DNA of 64,000 nt, from NCBI GenBank assembly GCA_023362775.1, contig JALMGJ010000003.1:81419855-81483854 (forward strand), given 5' to 3'. Positions 1 to 10,669 of this stretch are shown here, one piece after another. Under the pieces are notes generated by a model. That model was not told where the DNA came from and did no database searches. It saw nothing but the letters and a program-made list of their open reading frames with translations. The translations under genes and the position numbers were made by a program. Each line of letters begins with the position of its first letter. Within the stretch, counting starts at the first letter, position 1. The stretch is from Charina bottae (lineage: Eukaryota > Chordata > Lepidosauria > Squamata > Charinaidae).

Positions 1-818
1 TTTCGTTGTCGACCATCTGGTGAAGTCCATGTATAAAGTCGTCTTTTAGGTTGTTGGAAGAGAGTGTGTGTTATGCACAGTGAGTTGTCTTGGCAAAATT
101 CTATCAGCCTATGTCCTGCTTCATTTTGTTCTCCCAGACCATGCTTGCCTGTAATTCCAGGTGTCGTTTGACTACCCACCTTAGCATTCCAGTCTCCTGT
201 AATGAAAATAACATCTCTTTTTGGCGTATTATCCAGTAGGTGCTGCAGATCCTCATAGAACTGATCTACTTCTGCTTCTTCAGCATCTGTGGTTGGGGCG
301 TATATTTGGATCACTGTGATGTTAAATGGCTTACCCTGAATTTGAATTGAGATCATTCTATCGTTTTTTGGATTGTATCCAAGCACTGCTTTTGCCACTT
401 TATTATTAATTATGAAGGCTACTCCATTTCTTCTGTGGTCCTCTTGTCTACAGTAGTAGATCTGGTGGTCATCTGATGTGAAGTGGCCCATCCCAGTCCA
501 TTTCAGTTCACTGACACACAAAATGTCTATATTTAATCTTGACATCTCACCAATAACCACATCCAAATTGCCCTGGCTCATAGATCTTACATTCCAGGTT
601 CCTATAGTGTGTTGATCTTTAGAACATCGGATTCGTCGTTCACCACCAGCACCATCGGCCGCTAGCCGTCCTTTTGGCTTTGAGCTAGCTGCATCATCAC
701 ATCTGGGGCTAGTTGAACGTATCCTCTGTTCCTCCCCAGTAGCATTTTGACCATCTTCTGACCTGGGTGTCCCATCTTCCGATGGTATACCAACATATCT
801 CTGGTTGTACTGATCCAT
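1..818 (-). CDS. Bov-B ORF2, endonuclease domain (partial, runs off window)
   Basis: This frame starts at an ATG at 818 (MDQYNQ) and stays open for about 272 codons to the window edge. It encodes the apurinic-type endonuclease that nicks target DNA during LINE retrotransposition. Visible motifs, in order, are GTWNVRSM (catalytic Asn) near residue 80, SELKWTGMG (catalytic Glu), QEDHRRNGVA, GKPFNITVIQIYAPT and GDWNAKVGS (Asp/Asn pair). The final SDH motif and the reverse transcriptase would lie outside the window. The start was chosen because copy 2 has the same ATG at 6599 and the next in-frame motifs follow without a stop. I checked the frame by hand and saw no interruption. The full ORF2 of this family is roughly 1000 residues, so about a quarter is present. 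Confidence 0.85.
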   Translation of the reverse strand, partial: MDQYNQRYVGIPSEDGTPRSEDGQNATGEEQRIRSTSPRCDDAASSKPKGRLAADGAGGERRIRCSKDQHTIGTWNVRSMSQGNLDVVIGEMSRLNIDILCVSELKWTGMGHFTSDDHQIYYCRQEDHRRNGVAFIINNKVAKAVLGYNPKNDRMISIQIQGKPFNITVIQIYAPTTDAEEAEVDQFYEDLQHLLDNTPKRDVIFITGDWNAKVGSQTTPGITGKHGLGEQNEAGHRLIEFCQDNSLCITHTLFQQPKRRLYTWTSPDGRQR

Positions 819-856
819 TTAGTTTTCACGGCAAGAATACTGGGGTGGGTTGCCAT
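662..856 (-). CDS. Small 64-codon frame overlapping Bov-B ORF2 start
   Basis: A 64-residue frame beginning MATHPSILAVKTKWI starts 38 bases before the ORF2 ATG and overlaps ORF2 in another frame. The matching frame in copy 2 (6637-6443) has the same length and differs at about six residues. It has no recognisable domain. It may be a real leader ORF, or only a shadow of ORF2 plus a conserved 5' UTR. Two copies of one young family cannot separate these options. Confidence 0.3.
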   Translation of the reverse strand: MATHPSILAVKTKWISTTRDMLVYHRKMGHPGQKMVKMLLGRNRGYVQLAPDVMMQLAQSQKDG

Positions 857-1002
857 TGCCTTCCCCAGGGATCGTATTTAGTCTGACCTCTCTGCCACGA
901 CCTTCCCGTCTTGGGTGTCCCTTCACGGTTTAGCTCATGGTTTCATTGAGGTGCTCAAGCTCCAGCACCACGACAAGGTAACGATCTCCTTTGCTGGAGA
1001 TT

Positions 1003-1339
1003 CATATTAAATGTATGTATAAATATAAATATATATATAAATAAATATATTACTTATATATTTATCCATAAATATATTAAATAAATAAGGGGACATAATC
1101 ATATCTCCTTGTCTTATTTTCTGCTCAGTGTTGAACTATTTACTAAGCATTCAATTTATTTTCATACATGCTTTACTTCCATTGTGTACCCCTTATCCCA
1201 TTTAGCAATCAGCCTTCAACTCAATATTCATGCAAAATGTCCACTGTTACCTCTTGTACTCTTTTGATCAGAATTCTTCCAAACATCTTCCCAGGCACAT
1301 TTAACAAAATCATCTCCCTGTAGTTTTTGCTCGCTCGCG

Positions 1340-1400
<61 letters not shown>

Positions 1401-2764
1401 TTGCACAGCCACTCATATGTAAACCACTTCCATTTTTAACATTTCCCCAGTTACACCATCCACACCTGCAGCCCTTCCATTTTTCAACATTCTTACAGCA
1501 TTTATGACTTCCTTTTCATCAATTTTTTTGGACACTAATAATTATAGCATTTGTTTCAGTTCCAGTCTTTGACACATGACTATCATTCCCATTATTAATC
1601 TCTAATATACTACTTTCAGCATCCTCTCACTTCAGTTTCACCCCACCTCATTTCATCACTTTAATTTTTAATTCCATTCAATATGCTGGAGGCTCTTTGT
1701 TTAGGCCTCTTGATCCATGTCATAACTTTATATTTCCCTCAAAATCACTCTGCATAGTCTCTCCTTTTTGATTTTAACTATTCCTTGCTCTCATTCACTA
1801 TATTATTTGCAACTCTGTTCTTTTCTCTATGCAATTATATAATATATTTCTGTCAACCTCATCTTTTTTTGCAACAACTATTCTCTTATATGCATTTCCC
1901 CCTAATCCATAGCCTCTTTTCCTTCATTATTCCACTAAACACTGTTTTTCACACTCCCCATTAGTGTAACTCTTCATACTTCTGTGGTACACTGTAATCC
2001 AATAATTTTCACTCTGTTCCAATTACTTTCCATAACATTTTTCCTTACATCTACATTCCTTTAATTTTGTTGGGAGTGTGATCTACTTTATCTTCTAATA
2101 CTTTTTCATACAGGACTCATAATTTTGCTTCCTAAAATTTATTTCACTTCTTTTTCTTCCATGTCTATTTTTCTCAAGGCCCACTCTTGACACTACCAAA
2201 CAATTATCTATCCTGAAGTTAGAAGTTCTCATCAGCCTTATATGCATCACAAATTCTCTCCGCCTTTTATCATAAATAATCAAATTAGTTGTTTTTTTTA
2301 GTTATATATCCATTCTTTCGCCATGTTTACATATGAAATATATTTACACTTAAACCTTGTATTTGAAACAGACATTTTTTCTAAGCAAATATCATCAAGC
2401 AATCATTCTTAGGTCTTCAAATAGACAAGTAATTGTTTCTGTACGCTCTTGTCTTGTTCCCACCTATCCATTCCTGTCACCTAACAAAATATTTGTTTTC
2501 CCTTGGAATACATTTATTTAGAGTGTTGCACAATTTTCCCCCAAACTCATCTCTGGTTCTACTATTATCAACATTCACTAGAGCATAATGTGCACCTATC
2601 ATCAATGTGTGAAATCTTACTTTCATAAAGTAAGCAACCTAAATAACATTAATGCATAGTTTCTGACATAAATGTTTGCTTTTTTATTCATAATTACACC
2701 TACACCTTCACTTCCTGTAGAGGAGTATGGGGATGGTGTTGGAGAAGGAATTCAATTTCCATTG
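1003..2764. other. No gene seen; AT-rich unclassified DNA
   Basis: It begins with an AT-rich low-complexity stretch (1003-1090, TATAAATA-like). The rest is T- and C-rich sequence without a convincing open frame or recognised repeat, apart from the dinucleotide tract at 1339-1398. It could be a very old repeat. Confidence 0.5.
1339..1398. repeat. (CT)n(CA)n compound microsatellite
   Basis: About 11 CT units (1339-1360) pass directly into about 19 CA units (1360-1398). A short open frame on the minus strand here encodes only V-C and R-E dipeptide repeats and is spurious. Confidence 0.97.
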
Positions 2765-3017
2765 TCAGTTTGGTCTAGTGGTTAATGTGCTGGGCTAGAA
2801 ATCAGGAGTCTGTGAGTTCTAGTCCTGCCCTAGGCATGAAAGCCGGCTGGGTGACCTTGGGCCAGTCACTCTCTCTCAGCCCAACTCACCTCACAGGATT
2901 GTTGTTGTGAGGGAAATAGGAGGAGGAAGGAGTATTAGGTATATTCGCTGCCTTGAGTTATTTATAAAAATAATAAAGTCGGGATAAAAATTAAATAATA
3001 AATAAATAAATAAATAA
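2765..3017 (+). mobile_element. tRNA-derived SINE with CORE/MIR-like body
   Basis: The head has a tRNA-like A box (GTCTAGTGGTTAATG) and a degenerate B box (GAGTTCTAGTCCT). It is followed by GGCTGGGTGACCTTGGGCCAGTCAC, split here only for reference, which resembles the conserved core of MIR/CORE-SINEs. The 3' part (GCCTTGAGTTATTTATAAAA) ends in an (AAAT)n tract at 2998-3017. A SINE with a similar head lies on the minus strand at 27760-27960 but has a different 3' tail. Confidence 0.7.
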
Positions 3018-4044
3018 ACTAAACTTCCCCCAGATACTGTAGCTAGATAGGAGTGAGTGAGGAAAGACTTGCCCCATCTTGATTCTCTTGGGTATAAGAG
3101 GGGAGAAGGATAATTTCTGTTAGGCTTTCAAGATTCTGTTGTTATACCCTATAACAATAAAATAGTTCCTGTGGTGTCTTCAGGAATGCATAATTCCCAT
3201 CATGTATTCATCAACTCAAACCAACAATTTCAAACCACTTCCATTCAATTCCATATTTGTCACCTTTCTCTTATTTTCATAGACACACAAAATATTTCAT
3301 TTCATTTGTTAATTCATACTCTTTGCCATGTACTCCCCTTCTAAACCATGTTGCAGTCTTTTATATCTTGTCATTAACAGATGGGCCATATATATTAACT
3401 TCTACTGCCCATTGTGACCTTGGTCAATGAAGGCATTCACATTATGCTTTTTAGTAAGAAAAAAAAAGGTCTGGACTATGCCACTATCCATAGTTGCATC
3501 TGTGCCATGTGCAACATTCCCGACTAACATAAATGACAGTATATGCAATCAGTTTTGACACATTTTGGCCAGTATGTCACAAGCACAAACATAACCCAGT
3601 TTAATCCCAAGTATGCTCATACTATTCAATGCAAGCTCTCTAATTTTGGGACTATCTTGCAAGGTAAAATACTGTTGCCCATATCTCATCAACTCAGAAT
3701 AAAACATTCTACTAAAACATTCAGGATGCCTAAGGCAAGTAGTTTGTTTGTCATTAATTGTCAGTTCAGGGTAGATTACTCTTTCCTGACCTGTCCCCAA
3801 CTTCCTTCACTCCAAAGGGGAGCGCCTGGACCAGCAAAGGGGAACCCTGGACCAGATACTCTTAATAATTCTTAAAATCTACTAGTACCATTTTTCCTGT
3901 AAAACAACACTGCTATTAAAAAATATTGAAAACAAAATATGCTTATTTTCAAAAGTGAGATCTAGTTATTCCATCTTCTCATTCAGAGGCATTTTTCTCA
4001 GTTAAAGATCTCTATAACTTATGCAATACTCACCATATGCTGAA
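3018..4044. other. No gene or recognised repeat
   Basis: AT-rich unique-looking DNA. Overlapping open frames of 83 and 110 codons occur on opposite strands at 3543-3875 but show no domain, no codon bias and no neighbouring splice pattern that I can recognise. Confidence 0.45.
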
Positions 4045-4056
4045 ATGACTTGTATT

Positions 4057-6782
4057 GTTGTTTATTCGTTCAGTCGCTTCCGACTCTTCGTGACCTCATG
4101 GACCAGCCCACGCCAGAGCTTATTGTCAGCCGTCACCATCCCCAGCTCCCCCATGGTTGAGTCTGTCACCCCCAGAATATCATCCATCCACCTTGCCCTT
4201 GGTCGGCCCCTCTTCCTTTTGCCTTCCACTTTCTCTAGCATCAGCTTCTTCTCCAGGGTATCCTGTCTTCTCATTATGTGGCCAAAGTACTTCAGTTTTG
4301 CCTTTAATATCATTCCCTCAAGTGAGCAGTCTGGCTTGATTTCCTGGAGTATGGACTGGTTTGATCTTCTTGCAGTCCAAGGCACTCTCAGAATTTTCCT
4401 CCAACACCACAGTTCAAAAGAACCTATCTTCCTTTGCTCAGCCTTCCTTATGGTCCAGCTCTCACAGCCATAGGTTACTACAGGGAATACCATTGATTTA
4501 ACTATGTGGACCTTTGTTGTCAGTGTGATGTCTCTGCTCTCAACTATTTTATCAAGATTTGCCATTGCTCTCCTCCCAAGAAGTAGACGTCTTCTGATCT
4601 CCTGGCTGCAGTCAGCATCTGCAGTAATCTTTGCACCTAGAAATACAAAGTCTGTCACTGCCTCCAGTTTTTCTCCCTCTATTTGCCAGTTATCAATCAA
4701 GCTGGTTGCCATAATCTTGGTTTTTTTGAGGTTTAACTGCAACCCAGCTTTTGCACTTTCTTCTTTCACCTTCGTCATAAGGCTCCTCAACTCCTCCTCG
4801 CTTTCAGCCATCAAAGTGGTATCATCTGCATATCTGAGATTGTTAATGTTTCTTCCAGCAATTTTAACTCCAGCCTTGGATTCCTCAAGCCCAGCATGTC
4901 GCATGTGTTCTGCGTACAGGTTGAATAGGTAGGGTGAGAGTATACAACCCTGCCGTACTCCTTTCCCAATGTTAAACCAGTCCGTTGTTCCGTGCTCTGT
5001 TCTTACCGTTGCTACTTGGTCGTTATACAGATTCCTCAGGAGGCAGACAAGATGACTTGGTATCCCCATACCACCAAGAACTTGCCACAATTTGTTATGA
5101 TCCACAGTCAAAAGCTTTAGAATAGTCAATAAAACAGAAATAGATGTTTTTCTGAAACTCCCTGGCTTTCTCCATTATCCAGCGGATATTGGCAATTTGG
5201 TCTCTAGGTCCTCTGCCTTTTCTAAACCCAGCTTGTACATCTGGCAATTCTCGCTCCATGAATTGCTGGAGTCTACCTTGCAAGATCTTGAGCATTACCT
5301 TACTGGCATGTGAAATAAGTGCCACTCTTCGATAGTTTGAACATTCTTTAGTGTTTCCCTTTTTTGGTATGGGGATATAAGTTGATTTTTTCCAATCTGA
5401 TGGCCATTCTTGTGTTTTCCAAATTTGCTGGCATATGGTATGCATCACCTTGACAGCATCATCTTACAAGATTTTAAACAGTTCAGCTGGGATACCATCA
5501 TCTCCTGCTGCCTTGTTATTAGCAATGCTTCTTAAGGCCCATTCAACCTCACTCTTCAGGATGTCTGGCTCTAACTCACTGACCACACCGTCAAAGCTAT
5601 CTCCAATATTATTATCCTTCCTATACAGATCTTCCGTATATTCTTGCCACCTTTTCTTGATCTCTTCTGCTTCTGTTAGGTCCTTACCATCTTTGTTTTT
5701 GATCATACCCATTTTTGCCTGGAATTTACCTCCGATGTTTCTAATTTTCTGGAAGAGGTTTCTTGTCCTTCCTATTCTATTGTCTTCTTCCACTTCCGCA
5801 CATTGCTTGTTTAAAAATAATTCCTTATCTCTTCTGGCTAACCTCTGGAATTTTGCATTTAATTGAGCATATCTCCCCCTGTCACTGTTGCCTTTTGCTT
5901 TCCTTCTTTCTTGGGCTACTTCCAGTGTCTCAGCAGACAGCCATCTTGCCTTCTTGGTTTTCTTTTTCTTTAATGAAATGTAATGAAAATAACATCTCTT
6001 TTTGGCGTATTATCCAGTAGGTGCTGCAGATCCTCATACAACTGATCTACTTCTGCTTCTTCAGCATCTGTGGTTGGGGTGTATAATTGGATCACTGTGA
6101 TGTTAAATGGCTTACCCTGAATTCGAATTGAGATCATTGTATAGTTTTTTGGATTGTATCCAAGCACTGCTTTTGCCACTTTATTATTAATTATTAAGGC
6201 TACTCCATTTCTTCTGTGGTCCTCTTGTCCACAGTAGTAGATCTGGTGGTCAACTGATGTGAAGTGGCCCATTCCAGTCCATTTCAGTTCACTGACACCT
6301 AAAATGTCTATGTTTAATCTTAACATCTCACCAATAACCACGTCCAATTTGCCCTGGCTCATAGATCTTACATTCCAGGTTCCTATGGTGTGTTGATCTT
6401 TAGAACATCGGATTCGTCGTTCACAACCAGCACCGTCGGCCGCTAGCCGTCCTTTTGGCTTTGAGCTAGCTGCGTCATCACATCTGGGGCTAGTTGAACG
6501 TATCCTCTGTTCCTCCCCAGTAGCATTTTGACCATCTTCCGACCTGGGAGTCCCATCTTCCGATGGTATACTGAAATATCTCTGGTTGTACTGATCCATT
6601 TAGTTTTCACGGCAAGAATACTGGGGTGGGTTGCCATTACCTTCCCCCGGGATCGTATTTAGTCTGACCTCTCTGCCATGACCTTCCCATCTGGGGTATC
6701 CCTTCACGGTTTAGCTCATGGTTTCATTGAGGTGCTCAAGCTCCAACACCATGACAAGGTAACGATCTCCTTTGCTGGAGAT
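4057..6782 (-). mobile_element. Bov-B LINE copy 2, both ends present, internally deleted
   Basis: The minus-strand element runs from its 5' terminus at 6782 to its 3' end at 4057 (..GAATAAACAAC). It is flanked by a direct repeat, ATGACTTGTATT, at 4045-4056 and 6781-6792; two bases may belong to the element, so the TSD is 10-12 bp. Both termini and the TSD show a complete insertion. The length is about 2.7 kb, against about 3.2 kb expected. The missing piece covers the end of the endonuclease and the linker to the reverse transcriptase, with the junction near 5975-5985. Confidence 0.92.
4062..6599 (-). pseudogene. Bov-B ORF2 (endonuclease-reverse transcriptase), broken
   Basis: Four open stretches in differing frames cover the remains: 6599-5970 (endonuclease through RDVIFIT), 5793-5464 (linker and RT palm start), 5448-5095 (RT block with FCFIDYSKAFD) and 5129-4062. 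The last contains GKGVRQGCILSPYLFNLYAE, the catalytic LRYADDTTLMAES and the C-terminal FELWCWRKILRVPWTARRSN region. The GDWNAK and SDH endonuclease motifs fall in the deletion, so the protein could not nick DNA. A stop near 5463 and a frameshift near 5100 (about two bases lost compared with copy 3) separate the RT blocks. Copy 3 at 17775-18957 is the intact comparison for the RT part. Confidence 0.9.
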
Positions 6783-6792
6783 GACTTGTATT

Positions 6793-7413
6793 AGTACTTT
6801 CTATATCCCCTGGCTGCATGTCATTTTATGTCTTTTTACCTACATTCTCTAGCTAAACCTTAGGAAGCACTGAGGCAAGGTGTGGCAATAATGGTATAAG
6901 ATAAGTATATCTCTTTGATTGTTATAAGATAAGTAGACTGAAATTTAGTTTATCTGCACTATGTCAAAAGCAAAGCACATGTAGGTGGTTTATGATGTAG
7001 TCTCCCTTATGGCTAGTGACACTTTATTTCTCTACAATGGAAGTCCATTTTCAGCCAAAACTAGGGTGTTTAAAAACATTTCAACAATTGCTGAACATGT
7101 CATATAAGTATTTTCTGCACAGTTTTGTTGGTTCCCTGGCTCCACAAGACTGGCTTCATATTTGCACAAGCATTTTTTTAATATATATGTGGCTCACTCC
7201 CATTTCATAGTCCTATGTGGCTTACAGCATTTAAAATTCAGTATAAGAAATAAAGTAATTAAGCCAGCAGCATAAAAAAAACCCATCTTTTTAGTGAATG
7301 CAACATTTAGTAGTGGAGTGGTTGAAGGACCCACAAGAAGAGGCTCAGGGAATGGGTGCAGCTCTGGGGATGCAGGTTTCCCACTCTGGGATACAACTTG
7401 AATAAACAAACAT
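6793..7413. other. No gene seen
   Basis: Unclassified AT-rich sequence between a Bov-B and a SINE. The short open frames (64 codons at 7016-7210; one on the minus strand reaching into the SINE) have no recognisable content. Confidence 0.45.
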
Positions 7414-7426
7414 GTAATCATGCATA

Positions 7427-7761
7427 GGTAAAGGTAAAGGTTCCCCCCGCACATTTGTGCAGTCGTGTCCGACTCTAGGGGCCGGTGCTCATCTCCCTTT
7501 GTTAGCCAAAGAGCCAGCGTTGTCCGAAGACGCTTCAACGGTCATGTGGCCGGCATGACGCGCGCGGAATGCTGTTACCTACCCACCGAAGTGGTACCTA
7601 TTCATCTACTTGCATTTGCATGCTTTTGAATTGCTAGGTTGGCAAGAGCTGGAGCTAGTGCGGGAGCTCACTCCGCACGCAGGGCTAGGGATTCGAACCT
7701 CCGAACTTGCGATCTTCCGATTGACAAGCCTGGCGTCTTACCCACTGAGCCACCACGCCCC
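7427..7761 (-). mobile_element. Full-length Sauria-type tRNA SINE
   Basis: Read on the minus strand, it has a tRNA-like head (GGGGCGTGGTGGCTCAGTGG), a middle region (CTAGCAATTCAAAAGCATGC) and a 3' part with the Bov-B-like tail CTAGAGTCGGACACGACTGC, ending in GGGGGGAACCTTTACCTTTACCT-type sequence. Perfect 13-bp TSDs (GTAATCATGCATA) flank it at 7414-7426 and 7762-7774. The shared tail is the accepted basis for mobilisation of these SINEs by Bov-B. CpG sites are largely kept, which suggests recent insertion. Confidence 0.92.
7689..7752 (-). promoter_or_regulatory. Internal RNA polymerase III promoter (A and B boxes) of the SINE
   Basis: On the minus strand, the A box TGGCTCAGTGGG lies at 7752-7741 and a perfect-looking B box GGTTCGAATCC at 7699-7689. 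The spacing is as in a tRNA gene, so this copy could still be transcribed. Confidence 0.8.
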
Positions 7762-8516
7762 GTAATCATGCATAGAGTGCCTTAAATAATGAACAGACCA
7801 AAACAATATTCTATTATTTAAGCCTTATTGGAAGATACATTGCACAAACGTTTATCTATATTTATCTATATTTTCTGCTTTATGTTTTTTTTTCCTCTTT
7901 TGCTCCCCAGGTGACTGTTTTTTTAAGAGATTAATGCAGATGCTGAACAATATCAAATTGCTTTCCAATGGCTAAGTAATTACAACAAATTTGAAACTAA
8001 ATGTAAATAATGAACTGCTACTTTTTAATAAAGGTACCTAGTTCCTTGTAGGGTATTTTTAACAGGACCTCATTTGTCTTACTTTGCAGCTGAAAGATAG
8101 AAGTGCCATTGATTCCCCCCATTGTTCCAATTACTATTTCTTTCTCCACCCACCACTACAAAAATCAAATAGAATTTCAATCCCTTTAAATACATTGGCT
8201 ATAGCCATAAATATCTGAGGCAACTATATATCTGTCTGCACCAGTTACAGAAGCAGACAACTCATTTTCTGCATGATATAAGTATTAATTTCATGGGTTT
8301 CTCTCATTTGTCATTATTTTTCTAACATAAGTGCTGACATGTTAATATGGCACACCCTCCAAGGCTGGTAATATGAAAAATGCTCCTTTCTTTCATTATG
8401 ACCACATCATCCTTCAATTCCTAGGAAAGGAACTGCTGTGAGTGTAGGGTGGTGTTGGTTGTATGTATCTACTGTACATATAGCTGCTGAGAGTCACTGG
8501 GTTACAGCAGGATACA

Positions 8517-8575
8517 AAATGAATGAATGAATGAATGAATGAATGAATGAATGAATGAATGAATGAATGAATGAA
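8517..8575. repeat. (AATG)n microsatellite
   Basis: About 14 tetranucleotide units. A minus-strand open frame with an IHSF repeat is its translation and is not a gene. Confidence 0.97.
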
Positions 8576-10498
8576 ATGTCTTTGCTAGCCATTCTGTAAT
8601 ATGGATCAAGACAATGACCGGGTTCACAATCACAGAAAACCATGCTTTCCTTATCCCTGGTTTGCTGGGTTTCAACAATCATTGACTGGGTTCACATAGC
8701 ATACTAAGCCACAAACTAGATTAGGGGTAGAATACTCAAGAATTGGTAACCACACCACTCTTAAAACATAAGCACTTTAGAAATTATAGCAAACTGACTG
8801 CTGTGTTTTGTATGTTCCTTTTTAATATCCTCCTGTACATATAGTATTTTTCTCTCTCAGTTAAGGAAGAATGAAACTGCTTCCTGTCGTGACCCTAGTG
8901 TATAATATAATCCTTCCTATTCTGATATCATGATCATTTTAGTGAAACAGCACATTGCAGCCTTGAAGGATTTGCCTGTGCTCAGAAGGAAAATACTTTT
9001 TCAAAGTGATGGTTTGATAAAAATAATGTAATAATTTATTAAACTTGTGTGCTGCCTGACTCCAATGAAACAGCATCAGTGTTTTATTTGTAATGAACAA
9101 AAAATCTGATGCTGTTTCTCTGAAAGTGTCAAAGAACCCCATGATCAATGGTAATTGAACTAAAGAAAGCTAGTACTAATGCTGGTTAAGCATTGTAAAT
9201 GTTAGGTGAACTGGTAAACTTTTACTCTACTACATCTTTCAAGTAGAGGAAGACTTCCAAAAAAAGTAAGACATTTCATAAAAACTATGTTCATGATGCT
9301 TACAGAGTTAGGGAGCCATATGAGTTTGACAGTAAAAGGAAATATGAATTACTCTATATCAAGACAACATATCTTGGCCACATCCTCACAGACCCTTCCC
9401 TCCTCTCTTAGAGCCATCAAGAAATCATACTACCTAAAATCTTCCTTACTGCACACCCAAAATGGGTCTGTCCTATGCTGCTGGCCATACAGCTTTAACA
9501 TGCAATGTTCCAAGGGCTTTGGTGGTTTTCTTGGCTGAAATTCCAGCCGCACCCAACATTCATCCACATGAGAAGCCTCCTTCATTTGGCAGAACAGTGC
9601 TCTGGTTGCAGTATGCACTGCATTTTTTTTTCTTTTGACCCATTTGAACTTTCATTTATTTCTTGAAGCCGTGGCCATTCAGCCTACTGACCAATAGGTG
9701 GCAGCAAGTGTTGGCATGTTTTGTAACTCTTGGCTACCATCTAGTGGTTGTCTGGGTTTGTGCAGCCCCTGGATAAGTGCTATTGAAGACCTGGAGTCTG
9801 AGAAAGAGGTTTAGCTGTGGGGATCAGTGTGGGAGCTGTAAACTACTCTAAGAACATAAGTGAGGAGAGGAAGTGAGACGTATAGGCTCCTGGGAGTAGT
9901 TGCTACTGGGAAGGGAATTCCCTGCTAGATACAAGAGACAAGTCTTTTCAATTACACTTATTACATGCCTTAAGCTGGAGACAGGCTAGTCAATTTCAGA
10001 GTGTTGCACTCCCTAGGTTGACCAGTCAAGAAGAAGCTTCGGTTCCAGTCTCACTCACATGCAACAGATGGTTGGGAGACTGGATGGATGAAGATAGTTC
10101 CACAGGAAACCAGCAGAACCAGTTGGAGCCACAGGTTTGCTGATTCAGAACATAGTTCAGGCTGTCTCCCCACAGGCACCAACCAAGCCTACATAGCTGC
10201 CATAGAACATCTGGAGGTAAAATAAGGAAACAACATTTCCAGACTGGATCACCTAAAGCTGTCCTCAGGCAGTCTCAGCTGTGGGTAGATTATGAGAGAC
10301 AGGTGGTGGCATGTGGACATGTCCTCTGAAAATGGTTACTGGCTGTCCTCATGCCAGGGCAAGGAGGCTGGTGGTTTTGTTAAATTGCACACCATTCTGC
10401 ATTAAAAAAGAAAAAGAGACTGCAAGACAATCAATATACTTTACATGTGTTTTTACGTAATACACTATTATTTATATGCACTTTTCCTATATATGTGG
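8576..10498. other. No gene seen; two CTCF-like motifs near 9.7 kb
   Basis: Unique-looking sequence. At 9691-9706 (CCAATAGGTGGCAGCA) and 9737-9747 (CCATCTAGTGG) there are two same-strand matches to the CTCF core pattern. Open frames around 9287-9618 are short and overlap on both strands. Confidence 0.35.
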
Positions 10499-10561
10499 AA
10501 AGATTTTAACATGTGGAGAGATATAGATATATAGATGTAGATGTAGATGTAGATGTAGATG

Positions 10562-10630
<69 letters not shown>

Positions 10631-10669
10631 AATAGATATATCTATATCTCTCCACATGTTAAAATCTTT
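10499..10669. repeat. 34-bp inverted repeat flanking a (GATGTA)n(GATA)n tract
   Basis: The arms 10499-10532 and 10636-10669 are perfect reverse complements over 34 bp. They start with AAAGATTTTAACATGTGGAG. The roughly 100-bp spacer is GATGTA units followed by about 15 GATA units. The arms are not part of the simple repeat, so this is a cruciform-capable structure and not just a microsatellite. Confidence 0.93.

Larger units (their letters stand above)
1..1002 (-). mobile_element. Bov-B LINE copy 1, 5' half, cut by window edge
   Basis: This is the 5' part of a Bov-B (RTE-clade) retrotransposon on the minus strand. It ends at about 1002 with the same terminus (minus-strand start ATCTCCAGCAAAGGAGATCG) as copy 2 at 6782, so this is the true 5' end. 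The 5' region contains the ATGGCAACCCAC..CAGTATTCTTGCC stretch that I recall also from ruminant Bov-B sequences. The element continues past position 1, so its 3' end and TSD cannot be seen. The preserved reading frame suggests a fairly young insertion. Confidence 0.9.

Noticed and set aside
4021..6020. Plus-strand open frames up to 150 codons
   Set aside because: They are antisense shadows of the Bov-B ORF2 on the minus strand; the same applies at 17803-18995 and 45610-46886.
8494..8682. His-Ser-Phe-Ile repeat protein
   Set aside because: Translation of the (AATG)n microsatellite.
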